Assembly (NCBI GenBank): GCA_028822945.1
Contig: JAPKCN010000142.1
Span: 1-5,122, forward strand
Length of the DNA: 5,122 nucleotides
Origin: Porticoccaceae bacterium
Lineage (GTDB): Bacteria > Pseudomonadota > Gammaproteobacteria > Pseudomonadales > Porticoccaceae
Reading direction: 5' to 3'
The translations under genes and the position numbers were made by a program. Position 1 is the stretch's first letter. Each line of letters opens with the position of its first letter. The notes below the pieces were generated by a model, which was not told the DNA's origin, searched no databases, and saw only the letters and a program-made list of their open reading frames with translations. Positions 1 to 5,122 of the stretch are shown one piece after another.

Positions 1-1
1 C

Positions 2-457
2 GAAAATGATGTCGATGTGACGATTAAAAATGTTCTAGTTACAGCCAACGCAAATTCACTCTACGCGCAACCCTGGGGGCCATTTGGCAATGCTACGGCA
101 GACACTAAAACTAGCACCTATAGCTTTCCGTCTGGCGCCGAGACCTGGGCTGGGTTCGCCAATGACAATAGCTCATTGTATCCCTACAGTTTTGCCAATG
201 GCGGCACTATCACCTTTAAAGCAGCAGTACCCAGTGGCGGCGATGTCAATATCAGTTTTAAGTTTGAGCGTCTCCCCCACCCAGATGTCGACCCAGCGTT
301 TACTACCGATGCGGTTACCGTGAGCGGTGCTAGTGAGACCAGCCACACGGTAACAATTGCGCCGCAGGACGCGGGCAATACATTTAGTTCGCTATTGATG
401 TATATCGCGGAAAATGACCTTGATGTGGTGGTCAAGCAGGTTTTGGTGACCGCTAAT
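2..457 (+). repeat. Tandem protein-module repeat, 408-bp period
   Basis: Bases 2-49 and 410-457 encode the same 16-residue module end with conservative changes (V/L, T/V, I/V, N/Q). The spacing is exactly 408 bp, or 136 codons. Synonymous and nonsynonymous drift between the copies is considerable, so this is an old domain duplication rather than a recent DNA repeat. Only the tail of the left copy is in the window. Confidence 0.8.
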
Positions 458-460
458 TAA
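2..460 (+). CDS. C-terminal end of a modular, probably secreted carbohydrate-binding protein (5' end outside window)
   Basis: The frame is open from the first bases of the window and ends at TAA 458-460, giving 152 visible residues. The GTG at 17 lies inside a repeated motif and is not a true start. Residues 1-16 (ENDVDVTIKNVLVTAN) recur almost unchanged at the very end as residues 137-152 (ENDLDVVVKQVLVTAN), so at least two modules of about 136 residues are joined in tandem. The complete module (17-152) is rich in Gly, Ser, Thr and Asn and predicted beta strands. It has exposed-type aromatics (W25, F28, W49, F52, Y60, Y62) and a PHPDVDP loop at 92-98 whose acidic residues could bind calcium. 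From memory, this WAGFAN...FERLPxPDVDP pattern resembles accessory modules at the C-terminus of GH16 laminarinase-like enzymes of marine gammaproteobacteria. The catalytic part is not visible, so enzyme identity is inferred. An adhesin-like or other extracellular repeat protein is the alternative. No anchor or sorting signal is seen at the C-terminus. Confidence 0.85.
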   Translation, partial: ENDVDVTIKNVLVTANANSLYAQPWGPFGNATADTKTSTYSFPSGAETWAGFANDNSSLYPYSFANGGTITFKAAVPSGGDVNISFKFERLPHPDVDPAFTTDAVTVSGASETSHTVTIAPQDAGNTFSSLLMYIAENDLDVVVKQVLVTAN

Positions 461-474
461 CCAGTTTTGAGTAT

Positions 475-494
475 GCCAGCGAGAGTTCGCAGGC
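475..494 (+). repeat. Imperfect inverted repeat after the carbohydrate-binding gene
   Basis: GCCAGCGA (475-482) and TCGCAGGC (487-494) can pair as an 8-bp stem with one A-A mismatch around a GAGT loop. It lies 14 nt after the stop codon of the preceding gene. No T-run follows, so it does not qualify as a standard intrinsic terminator. It could be an mRNA 3'-end stabiliser, or chance. The rest of 461-624 contains no convincing coding region or sigma-70 promoter that I can see. Confidence 0.3.
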
Positions 495-613
495 GATATC
501 GTTGTGACCACTGCAACAGAAGCCGTGATTATGGCCAGCTTTTTCGTGTTTAAAGTAGTGCCACTAAGGCTTGTGTGTCTGCCTTCAAATTCGGGTTTCG
601 GCAATAGCATCGC

Positions 614-617
614 GGAG
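614..617 (+). promoter_or_regulatory. Shine-Dalgarno (GGAG) fixing a TTG start
   Basis: GGAG at 614-617 lies 7 nt before the TTG at 625. An in-frame TAG at 619-621 rules out any start further upstream. No in-frame ATG lies near, and the N-terminal length then matches the paralogue at 3175-4188. This site is why TTG was chosen. Confidence 0.7.
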
Positions 618-624
618 ATAGCAC

Positions 625-1644
625 TTGGATAGCATAGCGGAGTGGCGCGATATCAGCTATCACCAGTTTCAGCGCGATATCGTCGGCAGTAACCGACCGG
701 CAGTGCTACGACATGCATTTGAAAGCTGGCCGGTGGTCGAGGCAGGTCGAGATAGCTCCAGCGCATTGGTAGAGTATTTGAAACCTCTGTGCACGGCCGG
801 CCCGGTGACTGCATTAGTAGCGGATCCAGCGCTCGAAGGTCGTTTTCACTATCGCCATGATCTGCGGGCCGTCAACTTCCAGCGCGGACAAACTGAATTA
901 ACTAACGCTCTCGATAAATTACTCGACTTGGCGGAGGTGGAGCGACCAAAAGCGATCTCTATTCAGGCGGTATCTGTAAGAAATCGGTTGCCAGATTTCG
1001 AACTGCAAAATCGGCAGATACTGCTTGCCGAGGGCGTTGCTCCGACGCTTTGGATAGGCAACAGAGGCAGAGTCGCGCCGCACTTTGATATTCACGACAA
1101 CTTGGCATGTGTGACCGCCGGCGCTCGGCGTTTTACATTGTTTCCTCCTCAACAGACGGAAAATCTATATCCAGGGCCGGCACTCCTTACGCCGGCAGGC
1201 GTGCCGGTGAGTCTTGTTGATTTGAGTAGCCCCGACTTGGTGCTCTATCCCCGGTTTGCCAAGGCGTTGAACGCAGCGCAACAGGCACTACTGGAGCCCG
1301 GAGATGCGATCTATATTCCAGCGTTGTGGTGGCACGGTGTCGAGTCTTTGCATGCAGTTAATATGCTGATCAATTATTGGTGGGGTGGTATGGCGAACAC
1401 CGAGGTGTCCCCGTACGACAGTTTATTGCACAGTATGCTTGGTATCGCCGATCTCAGCGATGAGATGCGCGCGGCTTGGAAGAGTTTATTCGACTACTAT
1501 GTTTTTAAGACCGACGCCGACCCGGCAGAGCATCTACCGGACGGGTTCGAAGATTTGGTGACTGGGATGAATGCCCAGCAGACGGCCACACTAAGGCATT
1601 CCCTCGCTCAGCATTTACAGCGCGTATCTCCGCAAAAAAATTAA
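625..1644 (+). CDS. Cupin-like (Cupin_8/JmjC, FIH-type) domain protein, paralogue A; putative 2-oxoglutarate/Fe(II) oxygenase
   Basis: This 339-residue protein belongs to the Cupin_8 (JmjC-like) family related to the asparaginyl hydroxylase FIH. Members that act as enzymes use Fe(II), O2 and 2-oxoglutarate to hydroxylate a substrate. The iron triad is visible as H153-x-D155 and H237, the latter in the PALWWHGVE motif. The FIH-like signatures RRFTLFPP (168-175), PGDAIYIP (225-232) and INYWW (249-253) are all present. At the position of FIH Lys214, which binds the 2-oxoglutarate carboxylate, this protein has Arg168. No signal peptide or membrane segment is seen, so it is probably cytoplasmic. 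The C-terminal part (about 270-339) is predicted helical. The start is TTG with a GGAG site. The protein shares about half of its residues with paralogue B across the 114-residue core. It lies on the opposite strand from the halogenase, 164 nt after the carbohydrate-binding gene. Its substrate is unknown. Family assignment is firm, but enzyme activity is inferred. Confidence 0.9.
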   Translation: MDSIAEWRDISYHQFQRDIVGSNRPAVLRHAFESWPVVEAGRDSSSALVEYLKPLCTAGPVTALVADPALEGRFHYRHDLRAVNFQRGQTELTNALDKLLDLAEVERPKAISIQAVSVRNRLPDFELQNRQILLAEGVAPTLWIGNRGRVAPHFDIHDNLACVTAGARRFTLFPPQQTENLYPGPALLTPAGVPVSLVDLSSPDLVLYPRFAKALNAAQQALLEPGDAIYIPALWWHGVESLHAVNMLINYWWGGMANTEVSPYDSLLHSMLGIADLSDEMRAAWKSLFDYYVFKTDADPAEHLPDGFEDLVTGMNAQQTATLRHSLAQHLQRVSPQKN

Positions 1645-1655
1645 GAACGCGGGCT

Positions 1656-3152
1656 TTACTGTGGGGCGGCTTTACAGTACTGATCGATAAAACTTTGATG
1701 ACTCGGAAGTTGTGCTACTCGATAGCGCGCGCGCTCCTCTATGTCTACTAAAAAGTGCCTTAGCTCGCCGTCACTCATCATATTAACAATTGGATGATAC
1801 TGCTGTGGCATGAGGCCTTGTCCGAGCATAACCTGGGTCCATGAGTTTTCGGTGAATAGGTCGCGGCCCTGCTGAAAAACGCGACCCGATTGGGCGAATA
1901 ATTCCAGTCTGTGTTGCAGTGAGGCCGGAATAGCCATAGATTTACAGTGCCGCCAGAATGCGCTATCGTCGCGCTCAGTGAGGTGATAGTGTAGTACGAT
2001 AAAGTCGCGTATAAAGTGAAATTCGTCGCGCATCTGTTGATTGAATTCGCTCATATCTGCCGCTTGCATGCCCCCAAATGGGAACATTTGTAAGAGCCGA
2101 ATAATACCCCGTTGCACCATATGGATACTGGTTGATTCGAGTGGTTCTACAAAGCCGCTGGCGAGGCCCAGTGCGACGCAATTTTTGTTCCAGTGCAGTT
2201 GGCGCTGACCTGTGCGGAATTTAATCACTCTTGCCTCGGTCAGTAGTGCGCCTTTTATATTACTTAAAAGCGTCGCTGTTGCCTGTTCATCGGAGAGATA
2301 CTGACTGCAGTAGACCAAGCCGTTGCCAACCCGAGATTGTAGTGGGATGCGCCACTGCCAGCCGGCATCGCGAGCGATCGATCGTGTATAAGGAATCGGA
2401 TCGGCGACCGAGGCGGTTTGTACTGCTACCGCCCTGTTACAAGGCAGCCACTCGGACCAATCGTCGTATGGGGTTTGTAGAGTCTGTTCGATTAATAGTG
2501 CGCTGAAGCCACTACAGTCGATGAATAAATCGCCCGCGATAGTCTCGCCGGATTGTAAAACTACCGCGCTTATATAGCCGTTGTGCGGGTCTGTAGCGAC
2601 CTCGACAATCTTACCTTGAATGCGTGTTGCACCAGATTTCTCGGCGATTTTGCGCATGTATTTAGCGTACAGGCCGGCGTCAAAATGGTAGGCATAATTG
2701 AGTTTATTGTCGCTATTGATGGCAAACTTACCAGCTTTTGCCGCTAGCTGTTCGGTACAGTAGTCGCCGTAATCGCCACAAATCCCGCGCTCTTTACCTT
2801 TTAGCCAAAAATGCTGAAAGCCAGCTGCCCAGCAACCTTGTCCAGTATCTCCGAATGAGTGGATATAGTCGTGTCCCTGTTGCTTCCAATTTTCAAACGA
2901 GATCCCGAGTTTGAATGATCCCTGAACTGCGGACATAAATTCGCGCTCGTCGATTTTTAATAAATGATGCAGCACCAGCATAGTCGGTATGGTGGCTTCG
3001 CCAACACCGACAGTACCAATCTCGTCTGATTCGATCAGGGTAATCTCTAGATCCCGGCCCAATAGCTTCGCCATCGAAGCGGCGGCTAGCCAACCCGCGG
3101 TACCGCCACCGACCACTACGACTTTTTTTACTTTTTGCGAATCTGTACTCAT
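1656..3152 (-). CDS. Flavin-dependent halogenase (tryptophan halogenase family, PF04820)
   Basis: FADH2-dependent halogenases use O2 and chloride or bromide to make hypohalous acid, which is passed to a lysine that halogenates an aromatic, often indole, substrate. This protein (498 residues from the ATG) shows the FAD-binding GGGTAGW (15-21), GVGEATIP (49-56) and the catalytic lysine K81 in GSFKLGISF, equivalent to PrnA K79. It also has the signature WQWRIP (265-270) and E336 in FVEPLEST, equivalent to PrnA E346. Length is typical of the family. A GTG at 3188 would add 12 residues but overlaps the upstream cupin and has no Shine-Dalgarno. The ATG at 3152 has GAGAG 8 nt upstream and sits 22 nt after the cupin stop, so it is preferred. 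A flavin reductase, needed as partner, is not in the window. The region between about residues 419 and 448 is shorter than in PrnA and seems to lack the tryptophan-gripping residues. The substrate is therefore probably not free tryptophan and may be an indole or a larger molecule. Confidence 0.94.
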   Translation of the reverse strand: MSTDSQKVKKVVVVGGGTAGWLAAASMAKLLGRDLEITLIESDEIGTVGVGEATIPTMLVLHHLLKIDEREFMSAVQGSFKLGISFENWKQQGHDYIHSFGDTGQGCWAAGFQHFWLKGKERGICGDYGDYCTEQLAAKAGKFAINSDNKLNYAYHFDAGLYAKYMRKIAEKSGATRIQGKIVEVATDPHNGYISAVVLQSGETIAGDLFIDCSGFSALLIEQTLQTPYDDWSEWLPCNRAVAVQTASVADPIPYTRSIARDAGWQWRIPLQSRVGNGLVYCSQYLSDEQATATLLSNIKGALLTEARVIKFRTGQRQLHWNKNCVALGLASGFVEPLESTSIHMVQRGIIRLLQMFPFGGMQAADMSEFNQQMRDEFHFIRDFIVLHYHLTERDDSAFWRHCKSMAIPASLQHRLELFAQSGRVFQQGRDLFTENSWTQVMLGQGLMPQQYHPIVNMMSDGELRHFLVDIEERARYRVAQLPSHQSFIDQYCKAAPQ

Positions 3153-3160
3153 CTCATGGG

Positions 3161-3165
3161 CTCTC
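3161..3165 (-). promoter_or_regulatory. Shine-Dalgarno (GAGAG) of the halogenase gene
   Basis: On the minus strand GAGAG is followed by an 8-nt spacer and ATG at 3152-3150. It supports the ATG over the longer GTG form, whose upstream sequence has no purine-rich site. Confidence 0.55.
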
Positions 3166-3174
3166 GTTATTTGG

Positions 3175-4188
3175 CTACTGCAGCGCACGCATCAGCAACG
3201 CGCGTATCTTTGCCGCCATGGCGGCATCGATCGGATTTAAAACGCCGCGCGCCGCTTTTGGGATATGCTCCAACTGTGCTGTTTGACTATCGAAAATATA
3301 GTAGTTAAAAATATCTCGCCAGATCTCCCGTTGCTCTGGGGGCAGATCGCGCAGGGCCATAATGGCGTGTTGCAAAGCAGCCAGCGGCGCGCCCATATAA
3401 GCTGGTGAATCGCGCCACCAATAGTTTACTAGGACACTAAAAGTGTCCAGAGCCTCTACGTGATGCCACCACATACTAGGGATGTAAAGGGCGTCGCCGG
3501 GTGCTAGCTCTACAAGTTGCGCGGATTTTAGCGCTTCGCTAAATTTTGGGTATTTCCGGTAGTCGGGGTGTTTAAAGTCTACCATGCTGATCGGTTGTCC
3601 TGCTGGGGTGAAATCCAGCGGTCCGACGTAGAGGTTGTCTAGTTGCTCGGGGGGGAACAAGATGAAGCGCCGACGACCAGAGACACAACAAGCGATATTG
3701 CTAGGGAAATCATAGTGTGCGGCGATGCGACTGCGGTTCCCCAACCAAATGCTCGCCAATGGCTGTTTAGCCGCCAGGCCATGGATCTCGTTATCATTAC
3801 GAAAACCCGGCAGCCATCGATCGAGATTGGTCGATGCGATGTACATCAACGGAGGCTTTTGCATGTCTGCATAAGCAGCCAGTTGTTGCAGAGCTGCCGT
3901 GAGTGGCATGCGCACCGAGCGAAAGTTGAAGCCACTCATATCGCTATTGTAAAACACTCGGCCATCACATTCAGTCCCGCCGAGGCAGGCGGTGAGGCTG
4001 TGGCCAGCGTCGTACTGCTGTAAATAGTTAGCAGCGTTTTGCGGCGAATGTCGACAGGCTTGCACCGCTGGCCAGTCAGCTATAAGGGATCGCATGACCA
4101 GGGGTTGGTTGCCGGCGGATAATTCATCGGGCAGTTCGCTTGACAGTGAACGCTCTACTTCGCGCACACAGACTTTAATATCTAGCAT
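3175..4188 (-). CDS. Cupin-like (Cupin_8/JmjC, FIH-type) domain protein, paralogue B; putative 2-oxoglutarate/Fe(II) oxygenase
   Basis: This 337-residue protein has the same fold signature as the gene at 625-1644. The iron ligands are H158-x-D160 and H242 (PSMWWHHVEAL). The motifs RRRFILFPP (172-180), PGDALYIP (230-237) and VNYWW (254-258) are present. The stretch TPAGQPISMVDF (194-205) and following PDYRKYPKF (208-216) mirrors the FIH region before its distal histidine. Arg173 stands where FIH has Lys214. The start is ATG with a weak upstream site (GAG, about 9 nt away), 39 nt after the SapC-like gene. The halogenase follows 22 nt downstream, so co-translation in one operon is likely. The protein looks cytoplasmic, without signal peptide or membrane helices. 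Genes of this family next to SapC and halogenase genes are a recurrent arrangement. The substrate is unknown: a product or partner of the halogenase, a protein side chain, or a non-enzymatic role are all possible. Confidence 0.92.
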   Translation of the reverse strand: MLDIKVCVREVERSLSSELPDELSAGNQPLVMRSLIADWPAVQACRHSPQNAANYLQQYDAGHSLTACLGGTECDGRVFYNSDMSGFNFRSVRMPLTAALQQLAAYADMQKPPLMYIASTNLDRWLPGFRNDNEIHGLAAKQPLASIWLGNRSRIAAHYDFPSNIACCVSGRRRFILFPPEQLDNLYVGPLDFTPAGQPISMVDFKHPDYRKYPKFSEALKSAQLVELAPGDALYIPSMWWHHVEALDTFSVLVNYWWRDSPAYMGAPLAALQHAIMALRDLPPEQREIWRDIFNYYIFDSQTAQLEHIPKAARGVLNPIDAAMAAKIRALLMRALQ

Positions 4189-4227
4189 CTTTCAGTACTC
4201 AAAAGCACCCACTTAAGCAAGTTGCCA

Positions 4228-4965
4228 TCAGTGCCTATCGGGCTGTAGTCGGGTATTTTTTTTCTCGATTAGGGTACCCATATTTGAGAGTGACGCGACC
4301 ACCATGTAGATTCTTTCTAGGTAATTGCCAGCGTGTAAGAGCGTCAGGATATCGCCACTTAGTTCGCGTAACTTACTCTCATTAATAGTGTAATAACCGA
4401 GTAATTTGCGTTGCGTGCCGTCGACCAAACCAATGTCCATAGTGCAGGACTCCAGTAGGTCATATCGCAGTAAGACTTCTATAAAGCCCTTATTGTCTGA
4501 GTGACCGCGATGAATTGCATCCAATAATTGCACAGATTGTCCCAAGAATTCACTCGGTTGGCCATCGTCATTGAATAGGCGGCGACCGTTTTCGCGACTC
4601 ACTCGAGGGCTGTCCATATCGATTGAAACTACGGGTGCGCGATTGGCGTCTGCCGCACCATCTTGGGACTTAAAGCCAATTAAAAACGGATGCCGTTCGA
4701 CGATCATCGGCACATAACTGGCCGACCAGGTGTTATTTTCAAGATATAAGTTTTCTCCCTGTTCAAATCCAAAGAGTGCCGCAGGGTAAAAAGTACCAGT
4801 TTCATTATCTTTACAAAAAAATATTGGGTAGTGCGCCTGGCTAGCCCTGAGTTCTGTTGCGAAAATCATCGCATGCATAATGCCATCACCTAGCGTGTAA
4901 CTTCTGTCTGTGATAACGCGACAATTGCCATGGGTTTCGTAGCTAAGCAATTGGTGGTTATTCAT
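4228..4965 (-). CDS. SapC-family protein (PF07277)
   Basis: This 245-residue protein matches the SapC family, named after a Campylobacter S-layer locus protein, whose biochemical role is unknown. Family features visible are ELRASQAHYPIFF (38-50), the PAALFGFEQGENLYL segment (61-75), W80 followed by YVP (84-86) and RHPF (91-94). A DG-containing LF loop lies at 130-135, and a helical C-terminal part includes YTINESKLREL (192-202) and the hydrophobic segment around 214-233. The length is normal for the family. No signal peptide or clear membrane helix is visible, so the S-layer secretion association need not apply here. The start is ATG with GGAG 5 nt upstream (4971-4974). It lies 33 nt after the preceding partial gene and 39 nt before cupin B, consistent with one operon. 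In other proteobacteria this family sits with TonB-dependent receptors, Cupin_8 proteins and halogenases. A role in the same uptake or modification process is inferred. Confidence 0.92.
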   Translation of the reverse strand: MNNHQLLSYETHGNCRVITDRSYTLGDGIMHAMIFATELRASQAHYPIFFCKDNETGTFYPAALFGFEQGENLYLENNTWSASYVPMIVERHPFLIGFKSQDGAADANRAPVVSIDMDSPRVSRENGRRLFNDDGQPSEFLGQSVQLLDAIHRGHSDNKGFIEVLLRYDLLESCTMDIGLVDGTQRKLLGYYTINESKLRELSGDILTLLHAGNYLERIYMVVASLSNMGTLIEKKNTRLQPDRH

Positions 4966-4970
4966 AGGGT

Positions 4971-4974
4971 CTCC
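4971..4974 (-). promoter_or_regulatory. Shine-Dalgarno (GGAG) of the SapC-family gene
   Basis: On the minus strand GGAG is followed by ACCCT and then ATG at 4965-4963. The site lies in the 33-nt gap after the upstream stop codon. No promoter or terminator is evident in the gap, which favours readthrough from the upstream gene. Confidence 0.6.
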
Positions 4975-4998
4975 GATGCAACAGGGCCAGTGCCTTCA

Positions 4999-5121
4999 TT
5001 AAATAGTCTGCATTCCGTATTGGTGTATTTTATTGATGAGTTCTCGATTGCTTGGCAGCATAGCAAGCAACTGACGGCTGCGCTGCTGATTTTCGGCAAA
5101 GTAGCCACTGGCAAGATGCTC
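4999..5121 (-). CDS. C-terminal end of an unidentified gene, possibly a second halogenase (5' end outside window)
   Basis: On the minus strand one frame is open from the window edge to TAA at 5001-4999, giving 40 residues. It is too short for confident naming. It runs in the same direction as the SapC-like gene with a 33-nt gap and normal-looking codons, so it is probably the upstream gene of the operon. The stretch RQLLAMLPSNRELINKIHQYG resembles the tail of the halogenase in this window (YRVAQLPSHQSFIDQYC): an amphipathic helix, LPS, then a second helix with a Tyr near the end. That makes a second tryptophan-halogenase-family protein a reasonable guess. A different operon partner cannot be excluded. 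A TonB-dependent receptor is unlikely because those end in a beta strand with a terminal aromatic residue. Confidence 0.55.
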   Translation of the reverse strand, partial: EHLASGYFAENQQRSRQLLAMLPSNRELINKIHQYGMQTI

Positions 5122-5122
5122 T

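Noticed and set aside
502..532. Possible promoter: TTGTGA with GATTAT downstream
   Set aside because: The -10 box matches only four of six positions and the spacing is 19 nt, which is no better than chance in 164 bp.
473..553. Small plus-strand ORF of 26 codons with a CDHC pair in the intergenic region
   Set aside because: It has no convincing Shine-Dalgarno, lies over the inverted repeat, is very basic in composition, and matches no small protein I recognise.
1634..1658. Intrinsic terminator for the minus-strand operon using the T7 run
   Set aside because: The bases before the run on the minus strand do not form a stable GC-rich stem.
2231..2506. 91-codon plus-strand open frame inside the halogenase
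   Set aside because: It is antisense to conserved halogenase sequence including the WQWRIP region, is Arg-rich and Cys-scattered in composition, and has no family resemblance.
3153..3188. Longer halogenase form starting at GTG 3188
   Set aside because: It overlaps the cupin B stop by 14 nt, has no Shine-Dalgarno, and adds 12 residues before the usual N-terminal beta strand. ATG at 3152 fits better.
3643..4023. 126-codon plus-strand open frame inside cupin B
   Set aside because: It is antisense to a well-supported gene with clear family motifs, and its translation shows no recognisable domain. It is a shadow frame.
4205..4225. Short palindromic bases (CTTAAG, ACTT...AAGT) between the SapC-like and cupin B genes as an operator
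   Set aside because: Arms of only four to six bases inside a 39-nt intra-operon gap are expected by chance, and no second copy was found.

Overview
The window carries five complete or nearly complete genes plus fragments at both edges. No rRNA, tRNA, CRISPR array, insertion sequence or transposase was found. The gene content suggests a marine or otherwise glycan-degrading gammaproteobacterium of the Alteromonadales/Cellvibrionales kind. The reasons are a secreted glycan-binding protein end with tandem modules, next to the SapC, cupin and flavin halogenase set that is common in TonB-receptor-rich genomes. This taxonomic reading is an inference from gene content, not from a marker gene.

Layout, left to right. 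(1) 2-460 (+): the C-terminal end of a large, probably secreted protein made of about 136-residue modules, most likely the carbohydrate-binding tail of a laminarinase-like enzyme. (2) 461-624: an intergenic stretch with one imperfect hairpin and no clear promoter. (3) 625-1644 (+): a JmjC/FIH-like cupin (Cupin_8) that starts at TTG behind a good Shine-Dalgarno. (4) 1656-3152 (-): a flavin-dependent halogenase of the tryptophan halogenase family, facing the first cupin tail to tail across 11 bp. (5) 3175-4188 (-): a second Cupin_8 paralogue. (6) 4228-4965 (-): a SapC-family protein. (7) 4999-5121 (-): the last 40 codons of another gene, perhaps a second halogenase.

Genes 4 to 7 are on one strand with gaps of 22 to 39 nt, so they probably form one operon transcribed right to left: (fragment) - sapC-like - cupin - halogenase. 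This set, usually with a TonB-dependent receptor, is a recurrent neighbourhood in proteobacteria that take up glycans. Its joint biochemical purpose is not established. The halogenase keeps its FAD and catalytic residues but appears to lack the segment that grips free tryptophan in PrnA. Both cupins keep the iron-binding HxD...H triad. The window therefore pairs a likely C-H halogenase with two likely 2-oxoglutarate/Fe(II) oxygenases beside a polysaccharide-binding protein. That combination is the most interesting part of the window.
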